Shown: one piece after another, positions 15,989 through 23,518 of the stretch
Numbering within the stretch: the first letter of the stretch is position 1
How the letters are laid out: every line of letters begins with the position of its first letter
Origin: Gammaproteobacteria bacterium
GTDB taxonomy: Bacteria > Pseudomonadota > Gammaproteobacteria > GCF-002020875
Assembly: GCA_018648825.1 (NCBI GenBank)
Contig: JABGQL010000111.1
Coordinates: forward strand, 1-51,652
Direction: 5' to 3'
Length of the DNA: 51,652 nt
Position numbers and translations under genes: made by a program
Notes under the pieces: model-generated
The model's database searches: none
Seen by the model: only the letters and a program-made list of their open reading frames with translations
What the model was told of the DNA's origin: nothing

Positions 15989-16855
15989 TTACTTACGGTA
16001 AGATGGACCGTTCCACTCTAGGCCATTACTCATATAGGTGTGAAAGAACTCTAAATTCCGATACTGCTCACTCTGTGCTTTGAATGGCTTTGCACGTACC
16101 TGCTTATTACAACCACCGTAGCGGCGGTGCAGAGTTCCCAAACCATCGCCTGATTTAGACTTACCGGACCATTTGGCTCGGAAGACCGGCCAACCACTCG
16201 CTTGCCCCAGCCCTGGAGAGAGCAATTCGCGGCGAACATGTTGACCAGACTGATACACATGACAGTCAGCACAGGCCAAATTGAGCTGTCCACGCTTGGC
16301 ATAGAAAAAGTGCTTACCCTGCTCATAAGCAGCCAGCGCCTTGGGATCATCTGGAATCACCACATTGATCTTCTTGCCCCGCGCCTCATAAGAGATATAG
16401 GCAGATAGGTGTGCCAACTTTCCCCTCTTCCACTTCAACGCCTTTTCACCATTATCGGTACGACAACGGTTAAGCTCCCCCTCTAATGTTACGACCTGTT
16501 CCCGCTGTGCATCCCAACGGGGGTATTCAGGGCGAATTGCAGAGACATTATCTCCAAAACAGCTGGAATAACCCTTACCATTTTTGAATGGCTTATTCCA
16601 CTCCTCCTCCCCTTCTTCAACAAAAGTCTCATAGGGAGGGAACTCTTCAATTGATTCCCACTGCTCACGAAAGCTCTCACTAATCGAGTAGACACCATTA
16701 TTAAAATCAGAAAATTCTGTATTTGGGAATTTCTCTACATAGTAAGTTTGAAATGCCTTGCGGTCATCTTCCGGTGAGGCTTGCACTACCACAGAACCCA
16801 TCACCAGTGCTGCAGCCCCCATACTCATCAGGATCTTGATACCCCTGCTCTTCAT
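15989..16855 (-). CDS. soxA: SoxA, L-cysteine S-thiosulfotransferase haem subunit
   Basis: 288 residues with a signal peptide (about 1-26). One CXXCH motif, CADCH (C195-H199), binds haem; the segment GGCNKQVRAKPF gives C249, the Cys that ligates the active-site haem and carries the persulfide in SoxA. The region where dihaem SoxA has its first motif instead has C99 and C131, which probably form a disulfide, so this is the single-haem type. With SoxX it attaches thiosulfate to the Cys of SoxY. It is the last gene of the sox operon and is followed by a terminator. Confidence 0.93.
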   Translation of the reverse strand: MKSRGIKILMSMGAAALVMGSVVVQASPEDDRKAFQTYYVEKFPNTEFSDFNNGVYSISESFREQWESIEEFPPYETFVEEGEEEWNKPFKNGKGYSSCFGDNVSAIRPEYPRWDAQREQVVTLEGELNRCRTDNGEKALKWKRGKLAHLSAYISYEARGKKINVVIPDDPKALAAYEQGKHFFYAKRGQLNLACADCHVYQSGQHVRRELLSPGLGQASGWPVFRAKWSGKSKSGDGLGTLHRRYGGCNKQVRAKPFKAQSEQYRNLEFFHTYMSNGLEWNGPSYRK

Positions 16856-16938
16856 CTTATTCTCCTTTGATCTTTCCCCCCACTCACTACATAGGTGTAG
16901 AGTAGGGTGGTATTCAACGGTTAACCGTTTTATTTTTT

Positions 16939-17253
16939 CTATTTAGACTTCTTGCTACCGGAACCCGTTTCCCCTTTGTTGTCCGTCCAACTCACCTTAA
17001 TTTCATCCCCCTTGCCACCTTCCACCTGAACTCTCAGATAAGGGTTTTTGGAGATGGTCGAGTTAAAGTCTGCTTGCAGGAATGGCACGCCATTCTTTTC
17101 TGCAACAACCGTCTGAATAAAGTGTGCCGGAATCTTCTCTCCACTCTTCTTATCCTTTCTTAACCCTGTCTCCATCGGATGACTCATTAAGCATTTAATA
17201 TCGATAGTCCCTTTCTTCGCTTTGGCTCTCAGCTTTACTGCATTTTTTGCCAT
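16939..17253 (-). CDS. soxZ: SoxZ sulfur-carrier subunit
   Basis: 104 residues without a signal peptide, as usual for SoxZ, which is exported together with SoxY. The segments IDIKCLMSHPMETGLR and IPAHFIQTV, and the C-terminal KVSWTDNKGETG, are family features. It pairs with SoxY to form the carrier that holds sulfur intermediates in the periplasm. It lies between soxY and soxA in the operon. The short palindrome AACGGTTAACCGTT at 16916-16929 just after its stop is not a convincing terminator. Confidence 0.93.
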   Translation of the reverse strand: MAKNAVKLRAKAKKGTIDIKCLMSHPMETGLRKDKKSGEKIPAHFIQTVVAEKNGVPFLQADFNSTISKNPYLRVQVEGGKGDEIKVSWTDNKGETGSGSKKSK

Positions 17254-17304
17254 TTCTATGTCCTCTTTAGCAATTCTTTCTATTCAATGGTATCTGCTTA
17301 ACAA

Positions 17305-17745
17305 CTAACCGCCACAACCGCCGATAGTAACCTTCACCTGTGTCTTGGCATGTACTGTACCGGATGCACTCTTCACTACACCATATACATCACCAGTCTT
17401 ACCCATCTTCAATCGAGTAGAGACAAATGCAACCGCCCCACCACTGACATTGTAGGTTGCTGCCAATGGGCGCTGATTAGCCGCAGCCACGATACTGATA
17501 CTCTCAACACCTTCAATACCCGTTGCATCAATGGTTACCGGCACAACTGCACCATTCTCTGCAATCTCTGGGGCCTTGATCTTGACTGCAGCACTGGCAC
17601 TGCCAGTATCACCTACGCTTTCAGACTCCATCACTGCCTTGGGCCAAGCTGCAAGTGCTGCACGAGGTGCCAGTAATCCTGCTCCTAGGGCTGCAGCAAT
17701 CGCACTACCAGCCAGGGTCCCTTTCATAAATAATCTTCTTTTCAC
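17305..17745 (-). CDS. soxY: SoxY sulfur-carrier subunit
   Basis: 146 residues. A Tat signal (KRRLFMKG) is followed by an alanine-rich hydrophobic segment. The mature protein ends in VTIGGCGG, the swinging arm whose Cys carries thiosulfate and sulfane sulfur through the Sox cycle. It works with SoxZ, is loaded by SoxXA and cleared by SoxB. With no soxCD in the operon, the sulfane sulfur is expected to be passed to sulfur globules rather than oxidised in place. soxX lies 24 bp upstream and soxZ 51 bp downstream. Confidence 0.95.
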   Translation of the reverse strand: MKRRLFMKGTLAGSAIAAALGAGLLAPRAALAAWPKAVMESESVGDTGSASAAVKIKAPEIAENGAVVPVTIDATGIEGVESISIVAAANQRPLAATYNVSGGAVAFVSTRLKMGKTGDVYGVVKSASGTVHAKTQVKVTIGGCGG

Positions 17746-17769
17746 GGTACTCTTCTCCTTTGGTATCTA

Positions 17770-18126
17770 TTACAGGCTGTAGATAAACTCAGTCACCTTA
17801 TCAATTTCAGAATCAGTCATGATGTTATGACGGCCAAATGGAGGCATCACGCTATGGGGATTTGCCGCCGTCGCATCCCAGATCTGGGCACGCAACTCAT
17901 CCTTATTGGGATAACGGTACTTCATCATCAGGATGGGGGGGGCAATATCTCCCGCTTGGGCTCCCCCCTCAATACGGTGACAACCGAGGCAGTTCCCTTT
18001 TTTCTTACTGAAGGCAAGCGCCTTACCCTCTTCAATATCGCCCGCCATCGCAACAGAGGAGCTCACCATTGCTACGGCAAAACCGGCTACTGCTGCTCCT
18101 GTTGAGATCCATTTACTCATTTTCAT
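17770..18126 (-). CDS. soxX: SoxX monohaem cytochrome c
   Basis: 118 residues with a signal peptide (about 1-28). One haem motif CLGCH (C46-H50) and a likely Met ligand at M93 in VMPPFGRHN give a class I cytochrome fold. It receives electrons released when SoxA joins thiosulfate to SoxY. The start has two close Met codons (MKM); an AAAGGAG site favours the first. It lies between the SoxK-like gene and soxY. It is shorter than SoxX of dihaem systems, in line with the single-haem SoxA. Confidence 0.92.
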   Translation of the reverse strand: MKMSKWISTGAAVAGFAVAMVSSSVAMAGDIEEGKALAFSKKKGNCLGCHRIEGGAQAGDIAPPILMMKYRYPNKDELRAQIWDATAANPHSVMPPFGRHNIMTDSEIDKVTEFIYSL

Positions 18127-18208
18127 GCTCTCTTTCTCCTTTGATCAGCCAACCATTACTCAATCAGTCAGCTGTTTTTTATTATTCATTATTCATTAAT
18201 TTAGCAAC

Positions 18209-18802
18209 TTAGAATCGTGGCCCAGCATTTCGCTGATCGACTGCTTGTATCTGTGCCAGCTCACCCTCTAAACGCGCCGTCTTTGCCAGCTTTGCCGCCT
18301 TACCATAATTCATGGCATCGGCTGCCTGCTCCGCCTTTTTCAGGAACTTGCCGGTGTTTTTCCACTCATGCCCCACCTTATTGGCTGCCTTGCGAGCCGC
18401 TTTGGCCAGCGCTATCTCATTTTCTGCCAACTTGATTTTGGCACTAATCTGACTCAGACGAGGCCCAGCGCCTGCTTGCTGTTTAGACTGATGCAGAGCA
18501 AGCTCCCCCTCTTGACGAGCCACCTCAACCAGCTTCATCGCCTTTTCATAATTGCCTTTTTTTGCAGCTTGATCGGCCTTCTTCAGGAACTTGCCTGAAT
18601 TTTTCCACTCATGTCCTGCTTCATTGGCTCTCTTCAGTGCCTTAGCAGCCTCCTGACGTGCCGTTTCAAACTCCCCCTGCTCCTCACCCACTACAGGAGC
18701 CCCCTGCGCCTTACTCTGCTGTGTCTCTTGCACTGGTGAAGCCGTACAGGCCACCAATGAAAGAGTAAAACAGATGGTTGCTATCTGCTTGATCGCTTTC
18801 AT
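18209..18802 (-). CDS. soxK: SoxXA-binding protein (SoxK/SAXB) lipoprotein with duplicated domain
   Basis: 197 residues from the ATG at 18802, which follows AAGGAGAAGGAAGG; an earlier in-frame start has no ribosome site. The N-terminus has a lipobox (SLVAC), so it is probably a lipoprotein. Two about 60-residue helical repeats each carry GHEWKN(S/T)GKFLKKA(D/E)QAA followed by a Y-KA-KL and EGELA segment. This motif is that of the SoxK/SAXB protein, which stabilises SoxXA; known members usually have one copy. It lies between soxB and soxX, as expected. The family call is based on motif and context; the tandem copy may hold two SoxXA units. Confidence 0.8.
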   Translation of the reverse strand: MKAIKQIATICFTLSLVACTASPVQETQQSKAQGAPVVGEEQGEFETARQEAAKALKRANEAGHEWKNSGKFLKKADQAAKKGNYEKAMKLVEVARQEGELALHQSKQQAGAGPRLSQISAKIKLAENEIALAKAARKAANKVGHEWKNTGKFLKKAEQAADAMNYGKAAKLAKTARLEGELAQIQAVDQRNAGPRF

Positions 18803-18856
18803 TTTCCTTCCTTCTCCTTTGTTACCATCTTTTATTACCATCTTTTTTATTTATAA

Positions 18857-20647
18857 TTAACTAATCACTTTACCCGAGTAGTTATTCAGACCTGGATTAC
18901 CCTTTGCATTTTTTAGCGCAGGCACATTCAGTTTCTTCACACTCGCTACCTTCTGATCTCTCAGATAGCCAGCCACCACATCCCAAATATCAGCCCCTGG
19001 TGACTGGGAACCCACAGTTGCCCAACCTGAGACCTTGTAACTCTTGCTCGCGTGAATCTTTTCTCCACTATTCAGCGTCATCTCACTGATACGTTTCCCC
19101 ATCGGAGCCAGCGGGTCGCATACGTAGTCGAGACCACCCACACGCACCATATCCCCACCTTGTTGGTAGTACGGGTCTTTGTTGAAGAGGTTGTCACACA
19201 CATCTTCGAGAATATTCTTGATATCACCACCCGACATCTCACGGGAGTAGGTCTCTGGATAGGTGATACAGGTCTGATCCAATACATTGTCCATTGTGAT
19301 CTTCTGCCCCTCCATCACTGTGGTTCCCCACCGGAAGCCGGGGGAGAGTGAGACCTGTGAGTCGTAATGGGTATTGAGGGCATCACAGATAATCTGGTCA
19401 AAGGTACCATTGAAGTTACCACGACGATAAAGCAGTTGATCTGCTGTCGCCAGCTCCTCATTCAGCCAACCACTATAGGGTTTACGGATATCGGTAATGA
19501 GTTGATTCATCCCTGCATCCGCCTCTAGTAAGTTGGAGAAGACGGGCAACAAGGAGTATTCATAGCCCTGCACCTTGCCGTTACGGATATCAAAATCCAT
19601 CACTCCGACAAATTTTCCATTGGAGCCGGCATTGGTGACCAAAGTCTCTCCACCCGGATTTTTCACCAGCGTTGGAGCTGGCATCCCATCATGGGTATGT
19701 CCACCAAAGATGGCATCAATACCGGAGACCACTGAGGCCATCTTCAAATCCACATCCATGCCATTGTGTGAGATCACCACCACCGCATCGGGGCGCTCAT
19801 TCTCACGCACCTCATCCACCATCGCCTGCATGGTGTCATCACTGATACCGAAGGTCCAGTCCGGCATAAAGCGGCTGGGGTTGGCAATCGGGGTATAGGG
19901 GAAGGACTGTCCAATAATAGCAATACGGGCACCATTCGCCTCTTTGATCACATAAGGCTTGAAGGCATGCCCGCTGTCTTCATTAAACCCTTCAAAGTCG
20001 GCATAACGATAATCAAACAGCGCCTCATCACGCACCTTAACGTTCTGTGCCACAAAGTCACCATTAAAGGCATTCACATTTTTCAGTACTTCATGGTCAA
20101 GGTAGGTGTACTCCCAGTGGCCGGTCATTACATCTACGCCCAGCAGATTACAGGCCTTAACCATATCCATACCACGTGTCTTGTAGGAGGTACCGCTCCC
20201 CTGCCAAGTATCACCGCCATCCAGCAACAGGCTATTACCTTCACCCGCTTCAGCACGCAGCTGATCAATCAAGGTCTTCATATGGGCAAAACCACCCACC
20301 TTGCCGTAGCGGCGCGCCGCCTCATCAAAGCCTAAATAGGTGAAGGCGTGACTCTCAATACTGTCTGCCTGAATACCAAAGTGGTTGAGGAAACGGTCTC
20401 CTACAATATGTGGAGCCTTACCCAGTCCATAGCCAAACCCCATATTGACATTGGGCTCTCTAAAATGGATGGGAAGCAACTGCGCATGGGTATCGGTAAA
20501 ATGAAGCAGGCGCACACTGCCCTTCTTCATTGGACGATTGTAGAGGGTTTCCGCTGGATTCTTATCTGCCAATGCAGCAGTGGGTACCAGACCGGCAGCA
20601 CCTGCCATTCCCATCAGGCGAATAAATTCGCGTCGACTCAGTGACAT
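18857..20647 (-). CDS. soxB: SoxB, thiosulfohydrolase
   Basis: 596 residues. A Tat signal (SRREFIRL) precedes a metallophosphatase-like domain, with metal-site motifs FTDTHAQL, LDGGDTWQGSGTS, TGHWEYTY and FGGHTHDG, then a 5'-nucleotidase-like C-terminal domain. SoxB uses two metal ions (Mn in known enzymes) to hydrolyse the sulfate group from the SoxY cysteine S-sulfonate. It is the second gene of the operon, after the cytochrome c5 gene, and 54 bp upstream of soxK. Length and motifs are normal for the family. Confidence 0.96.
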   Translation of the reverse strand: MSLSRREFIRLMGMAGAAGLVPTAALADKNPAETLYNRPMKKGSVRLLHFTDTHAQLLPIHFREPNVNMGFGYGLGKAPHIVGDRFLNHFGIQADSIESHAFTYLGFDEAARRYGKVGGFAHMKTLIDQLRAEAGEGNSLLLDGGDTWQGSGTSYKTRGMDMVKACNLLGVDVMTGHWEYTYLDHEVLKNVNAFNGDFVAQNVKVRDEALFDYRYADFEGFNEDSGHAFKPYVIKEANGARIAIIGQSFPYTPIANPSRFMPDWTFGISDDTMQAMVDEVRENERPDAVVVISHNGMDVDLKMASVVSGIDAIFGGHTHDGMPAPTLVKNPGGETLVTNAGSNGKFVGVMDFDIRNGKVQGYEYSLLPVFSNLLEADAGMNQLITDIRKPYSGWLNEELATADQLLYRRGNFNGTFDQIICDALNTHYDSQVSLSPGFRWGTTVMEGQKITMDNVLDQTCITYPETYSREMSGGDIKNILEDVCDNLFNKDPYYQQGGDMVRVGGLDYVCDPLAPMGKRISEMTLNSGEKIHASKSYKVSGWATVGSQSPGADIWDVVAGYLRDQKVASVKKLNVPALKNAKGNPGLNNYSGKVIS

Positions 20648-20766
20648 CCTTACAACTCCTTGTGGTCAAGCTAGGCGGGCCATCTTTGCAGCCGCTACCT
20701 GTTTTATTATTTTATGTTTTTATTCTGTTTACTTTGGCTGCAGTCACTGCTTATCACTTTTTGCCA

Positions 20767-20800
20767 GAGGTCTTGGTAGGGCAGCCCCCACCAAGACCTC
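20767..20800 (-). other. Strong intercistronic hairpin between cytochrome c5 and soxB
   Basis: An 11-bp perfect stem (GAGGTCTTGGT with ACCAAGACCTC) lies 10 bp after the cytochrome c5 stop. No T run follows on the minus strand, so an mRNA-stabilising or processing hairpin is more likely than a full terminator. It could set different levels of c5 and the sox proteins. Confidence 0.55.
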
Positions 20801-20809
20801 TTTCATCCA

Positions 20810-21133
20810 CTACTTGGACTGGGCAACCATATAATCAACAACGGCCTTTACAGCATCATCGCTCAATGATGATCCACCTTTAGGCATCATCACTGGATTT
20901 ACCTTAGAACCGTTCAATGCGGTGTCATAGAGCGCATCCATGCCCTTGGCAATACGTGAAGCCCATGCCGCCTTGTCTCCTACACCAGGGGCCTGCAGTG
21001 CTGGAGCAATTGGAGCAAAGTGGCAACTATTGCAGTTTGCCATGTAATCAGCAGCCGCATCTGCAGCAGCATTCGCAGAAATTGAAGCAGCAGCAATACC
21101 ACCCAATACCATCAATAAATTTTTCTTCATCAT
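20810..21133 (-). CDS. Cytochrome c5-type monohaem cytochrome
   Basis: 107 residues with a signal peptide (about 1-24). The motif CNSCH is followed by GVGDKAAWASRIAKGMDAL and MMPKGGSSLSDD, the pattern of cytochrome c5 with a Met ligand. It is the first gene of the sox cluster, 162 bp before soxB. It is a good candidate for the acceptor of electrons from SoxXA or FccAB, passing them to a terminal oxidase. The promoter region upstream has a candidate ECF promoter and a 13-bp palindrome. Confidence 0.87.
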   Translation of the reverse strand: MMKKNLLMVLGGIAAASISANAAADAAADYMANCNSCHFAPIAPALQAPGVGDKAAWASRIAKGMDALYDTALNGSKVNPVMMPKGGSSLSDDAVKAVVDYMVAQSK

Positions 21134-21211
21134 CTTAATTAACTTCCTTCGTTATCAAACAAACACAATGAAATCTCTTTCAAAGCTCCTAAACAGCTGT
21201 AGAGAAAACTG

Positions 21212-21224
21212 CACAATCATTGTG
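21212..21224. promoter_or_regulatory. Palindrome in the sox promoter region
   Basis: CACAATCATTGTG is a perfect 6-1-6 inverted repeat. It lies about 80 bp upstream of the cytochrome c5 start and just downstream of the candidate ECF -10 element, where a repressor could act. No regulator gene is adjacent. Confidence 0.35.
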
Positions 21225-21234
21225 TCACTCTCTC

Positions 21235-21263
21235 TACGACCCACGACTATACTTGGTTATTCC
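21235..21263 (-). promoter_or_regulatory. Candidate ECF-sigma promoter of the sox operon
   Basis: On the minus strand GGAATAAC (21263-21256) is followed 15 bases later by GTCGTA (21240-21235). The same GGAATAA motif, with TCRT 16-17 bases later, lies before the ECF sigma gene and the hao-like gene. Pattern-based proposal. Confidence 0.35.
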
Positions 21264-21280
21264 AAAACAGACGATTTTTT

Positions 21281-21715
21281 TTACCGAGAAACATAAGGCA
21301 CATAGGCAAACCCTTGCTGCTGTAAATTGATCAGTGTCAAAATACCACTTTCAACCACCTCATCTACAGCACTACCCAATAGGTCCTGTTTCAGATCCAA
21401 ACCTCGCTGTTGCACACTATCCATCCCCAACAAAAACAGTACTCCATTACGTCGTAGCGACACAATCCGTTGCTGTAAATGTGCTTCATACAACGCTCTA
21501 GAGAAGAGCAGCACACCATCCCCCTCCAACAGCACCTTGATGGTCGCATCCGCCTGCTGCTCCTTGATATCCACTAGGTGATTCTCTAGATTTAGCAGGG
21601 CAATATGCTGTCGATAGTGATCTGCAGTTGCAATGTGATAGACCACCTGCACCCTCTCCCCCTGCGCCATACTCATCGTGGGCAGAAAGGCGATCAGTAA
21701 TAAAATCAGGCGCAC
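21281..21715 (-). CDS. Exported DsrE-like protein lacking the active cysteine
   Basis: 144 residues from a GTG at 21715, 5 bp after the stop of the anti-sigma gene. A longer in-frame form would overlap that gene by 170 bp and begins with atypical residues, so the short form is preferred. It has a signal peptide (about 1-18). The rest matches the DsrE-like fold: VVYHIATAD, KVLLEGDGVLLFSRA, and a final INLQQQGFAYVPY. At the place where DsrE proteins and the neighbouring anti-sigma domain have Cys it has G97 (FLLGMDS), so it probably binds rather than transfers sulfur. It may be the periplasmic partner of the anti-sigma DsrE domain. Confidence 0.72.
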   Translation of the reverse strand: MRLILLLIAFLPTMSMAQGERVQVVYHIATADHYRQHIALLNLENHLVDIKEQQADATIKVLLEGDGVLLFSRALYEAHLQQRIVSLRRNGVLFLLGMDSVQQRGLDLKQDLLGSAVDEVVESGILTLINLQQQGFAYVPYVSR

Positions 21716-21719
21716 TGAA

Positions 21720-22460
21720 TCAGATCTGGATATAGGACCACCCCTGCTGCTGGCGCTGAACGATCTGTGAAATTCCCGACCCCGCACGCACCACCTCTGG
21801 CAACAGTCGGACTTTGCCGAGCCCATCTGACTCCAACTGATCAATGGTACGCTGGCAGGCGACAAAACGAAGGTTACTGTTATCTCCACTCATCTCCTGA
21901 ATACGCTCGCTGAATGAGGTTACACCCGAACGGTATAGATCCATTCCATCCCCATTGGCTATCACCTCAACAACGGTGGCCTGACTCAACTGCTGCGTCT
22001 GCTCCAGCAGTGAATCGACATCATCCAGTAACTTGCCCATACGCAAGGGGTTGGATGAGGTGAGGTGAAACACAATCCTCAGTGCTGCAGCCTCTTCTGC
22101 CTGCTGGAAGGCGACCTGAGAAATCGCCTGCTGCTGCGTCACGCTGTATTGTGGTCCTTGTAACGGTAGCTGCTCAGAGAAGTGAAACAGCAGCACCCCC
22201 ACTATCAGAGAGGCTGCCAACGCACCCCATCTCCTGTTGTTCGACAGGCTACGGTGGCGAATGATCCGCGGTGGCGGTGTAACCGTACGATAAGCCGAAC
22301 GTAACAGCTCTTTAGTACGGATCAACTCACACACCCGCTGTGTCATTTGTGGCTGCTTACTGAGCTCAGAGAGAATCTCGATCCTCTCTTCCGACTCTAG
22401 TTCACCATCAATAAACGCATTCAGAATCTCTTCTGAAATTTCATGCTCATAATCGCTCAT
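21720..22460 (-). CDS. Anti-sigma factor fused to a periplasmic DsrE-like domain
   Basis: 246 residues. The N-terminal part (about 8-60) has the anti-sigma pattern LNAFIDGELESEERI and lacks a full zinc motif. One transmembrane helix (about 77-98) follows. The C-terminal domain (about 127-246) is DsrE-like: RIVFHLTSS, VVEVIANGDGMDLYRSG, FVACQRTI with a candidate active C202, and IVQRQQQGWSYIQI. The sigma-binding part is in the cytoplasm and the DsrE domain in the periplasm, so sulfur-containing compounds could control release of the sigma factor. It follows the ECF sigma gene by 13 bp. Fusion of these two parts is, as far as I know, not a described type. Confidence 0.78.
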   Translation of the reverse strand: MSDYEHEISEEILNAFIDGELESEERIEILSELSKQPQMTQRVCELIRTKELLRSAYRTVTPPPRIIRHRSLSNNRRWGALAASLIVGVLLFHFSEQLPLQGPQYSVTQQQAISQVAFQQAEEAAALRIVFHLTSSNPLRMGKLLDDVDSLLEQTQQLSQATVVEVIANGDGMDLYRSGVTSFSERIQEMSGDNSNLRFVACQRTIDQLESDGLGKVRLLPEVVRAGSGISQIVQRQQQGWSYIQI

Positions 22461-22473
22461 GTGCTGCTCTCTC

Positions 22474-23058
22474 TTATTTCATCACTTTGAGGTGTGATCG
22501 TTTTCTCTTCTGCTGATGCTGCCCTGCATCCTGCTGAATATGGCGGCTCAATGCATCACGTGCACGGGCCAACCGACTCATCACTGTACCGATCGGAATC
22601 TCAAGAATGTCAGCCGCCTCTTTGTAGCTCACACCCTCAATATCCACCAATGAAATAATCATCCGTTGACTCTCTTTCAACTGAGCCAACCCAGCGCGAA
22701 CTTGCAGAATCTCCTCTGCACGCTCAATATCTCGCTCGGCGGGAGCCTCCTCCTCCATATGGTCCTCAAGCGACTCTACATCCACCTGTGGCTTCATCTT
22801 CCTGAAGTGTTTTCGGTAAGCGTTCTGCATAATCCGAAACATCCAGGCATCTAAGGCATCCTCAGCACGCAGCTGATCAACCTTCTCCAGCGCTGTAATA
22901 ATGGTCTCTTGGCAGAGGTCATCTGCTTGATAACGATCATGGCACCACGAGTAGGCCACACGAAACAGTCGTTCCCGCGAATCAACAATGCGCTTCCGCA
23001 CCGTACCACTTTTTGAAAACAGGCGAATAATTTCCACCGGCTCCTCCTCACTTTCCAT
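22474..23058 (-). CDS. ECF-family RNA polymerase sigma factor
   Basis: 194 residues. Region 2 includes YQADDLCQETIITALEKVD and WMFRIMQNAYRKHFR. Region 4 includes LVDIEGVSYKEAADILEIP and GTVMSRLARARDAL, the helix-turn-helix for the -35 element. The linker is acidic and the C-terminus basic. It is the first gene of a three-gene operon with the anti-sigma/DsrE fusion and the DsrE-like protein. A GGAATAA motif lies upstream, as before the sox and hao-like genes, which would fit autoregulation. The inducing signal is unknown; the neighbours suggest sulfur. Confidence 0.9.
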   Translation of the reverse strand: MESEEEPVEIIRLFSKSGTVRKRIVDSRERLFRVAYSWCHDRYQADDLCQETIITALEKVDQLRAEDALDAWMFRIMQNAYRKHFRKMKPQVDVESLEDHMEEEAPAERDIERAEEILQVRAGLAQLKESQRMIISLVDIEGVSYKEAADILEIPIGTVMSRLARARDALSRHIQQDAGQHQQKRKRSHLKVMK

Positions 23059-23069
23059 CGGTTATAGAG

Positions 23070-23096
23070 ATGATGCAACAGCACCCATTTTATTCC
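23070..23096 (-). promoter_or_regulatory. Candidate autoregulated promoter of the ECF operon
   Basis: GGAATAA (23096-23090, minus strand) is followed 16 bases later by TCAT (23073-23070). It matches the elements seen before the sox and hao-like genes. The -10-like element lies very close to the start codon at 23058, so the leader would be short. Confidence 0.3.
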
Positions 23097-23177
23097 TCAT
23101 TCCAGTTCAAAATCAAACAGACGATGCACTTGAGTATGGTAGAGTCTCTGGCCCTTCCAACTGAGGAGTCTAGGATA

Positions 23178-23513
23178 ATGAGAGAGTTGATTGAAACTAT
23201 AATCCTAATTGGGCTACCTGCTGTTACTGTACTCTTCTGGTTTAGCAGCATGCGTGCCCGTGAACGCGCCATCACAGTCTGCCGCCTGACCTGCAAAAAT
23301 TATGATGCACAACTGCTGGATCAGACCGTCTCTCTCAAACGGATTCGGCCGGGGCGCGACCCACGCGGCCGCATGCAGCTTGAACGCCTCTATTGCTTCG
23401 ACTACAGCTATGATGGAATTGAGCGAATGCAGGGCAGCATCACTATGAAGGGGCCTTACTCAGATTTGGTCAATCTTGAACCACGCCCAGAAGAGTTAAT
23501 CGTAGTAAACTAA
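23178..23513 (+). CDS. DUF3301-like membrane-anchored protein
   Basis: 111 residues from the ATG at 23178, preceded by GAGGAG; longer in-frame starts have no ribosome site and run into the sigma-gene promoter. A single N-terminal helix (about 4-22, LIETIILIGLPAVTVLFWF) is followed by a cytoplasmic domain with ERAITVCRLTCK, LLDQTVSLKRI and LYCFDYSYDG segments, the pattern of gammaproteobacterial DUF3301 proteins. Function unknown. It is divergent from the ECF operon and is followed 5 bp later by a 32-residue membrane ORF. Confidence 0.8.
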   Translation: MRELIETIILIGLPAVTVLFWFSSMRARERAITVCRLTCKNYDAQLLDQTVSLKRIRPGRDPRGRMQLERLYCFDYSYDGIERMQGSITMKGPYSDLVNLEPRPEELIVVN

Positions 23514-23518
23514 CCCTT

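Noticed and set aside
15989-16855. Second haem in SoxA at C99
   Set aside because: The sequence there is CFGDN, not CXXCH; C99 more likely pairs with C131 in a disulfide.
16916-16929. Palindrome AACGGTTAACCGTT after soxZ as a terminator
   Set aside because: It has no loop and no T run on the minus strand, and soxA follows in the same operon.
15989-21133. SoxCD or SoxL in the sox cluster
   Set aside because: No molybdopterin sulfane dehydrogenase or rhodanese-type gene lies in this operon; only K, X, Y, Z, A, B and a c5 cytochrome are present.
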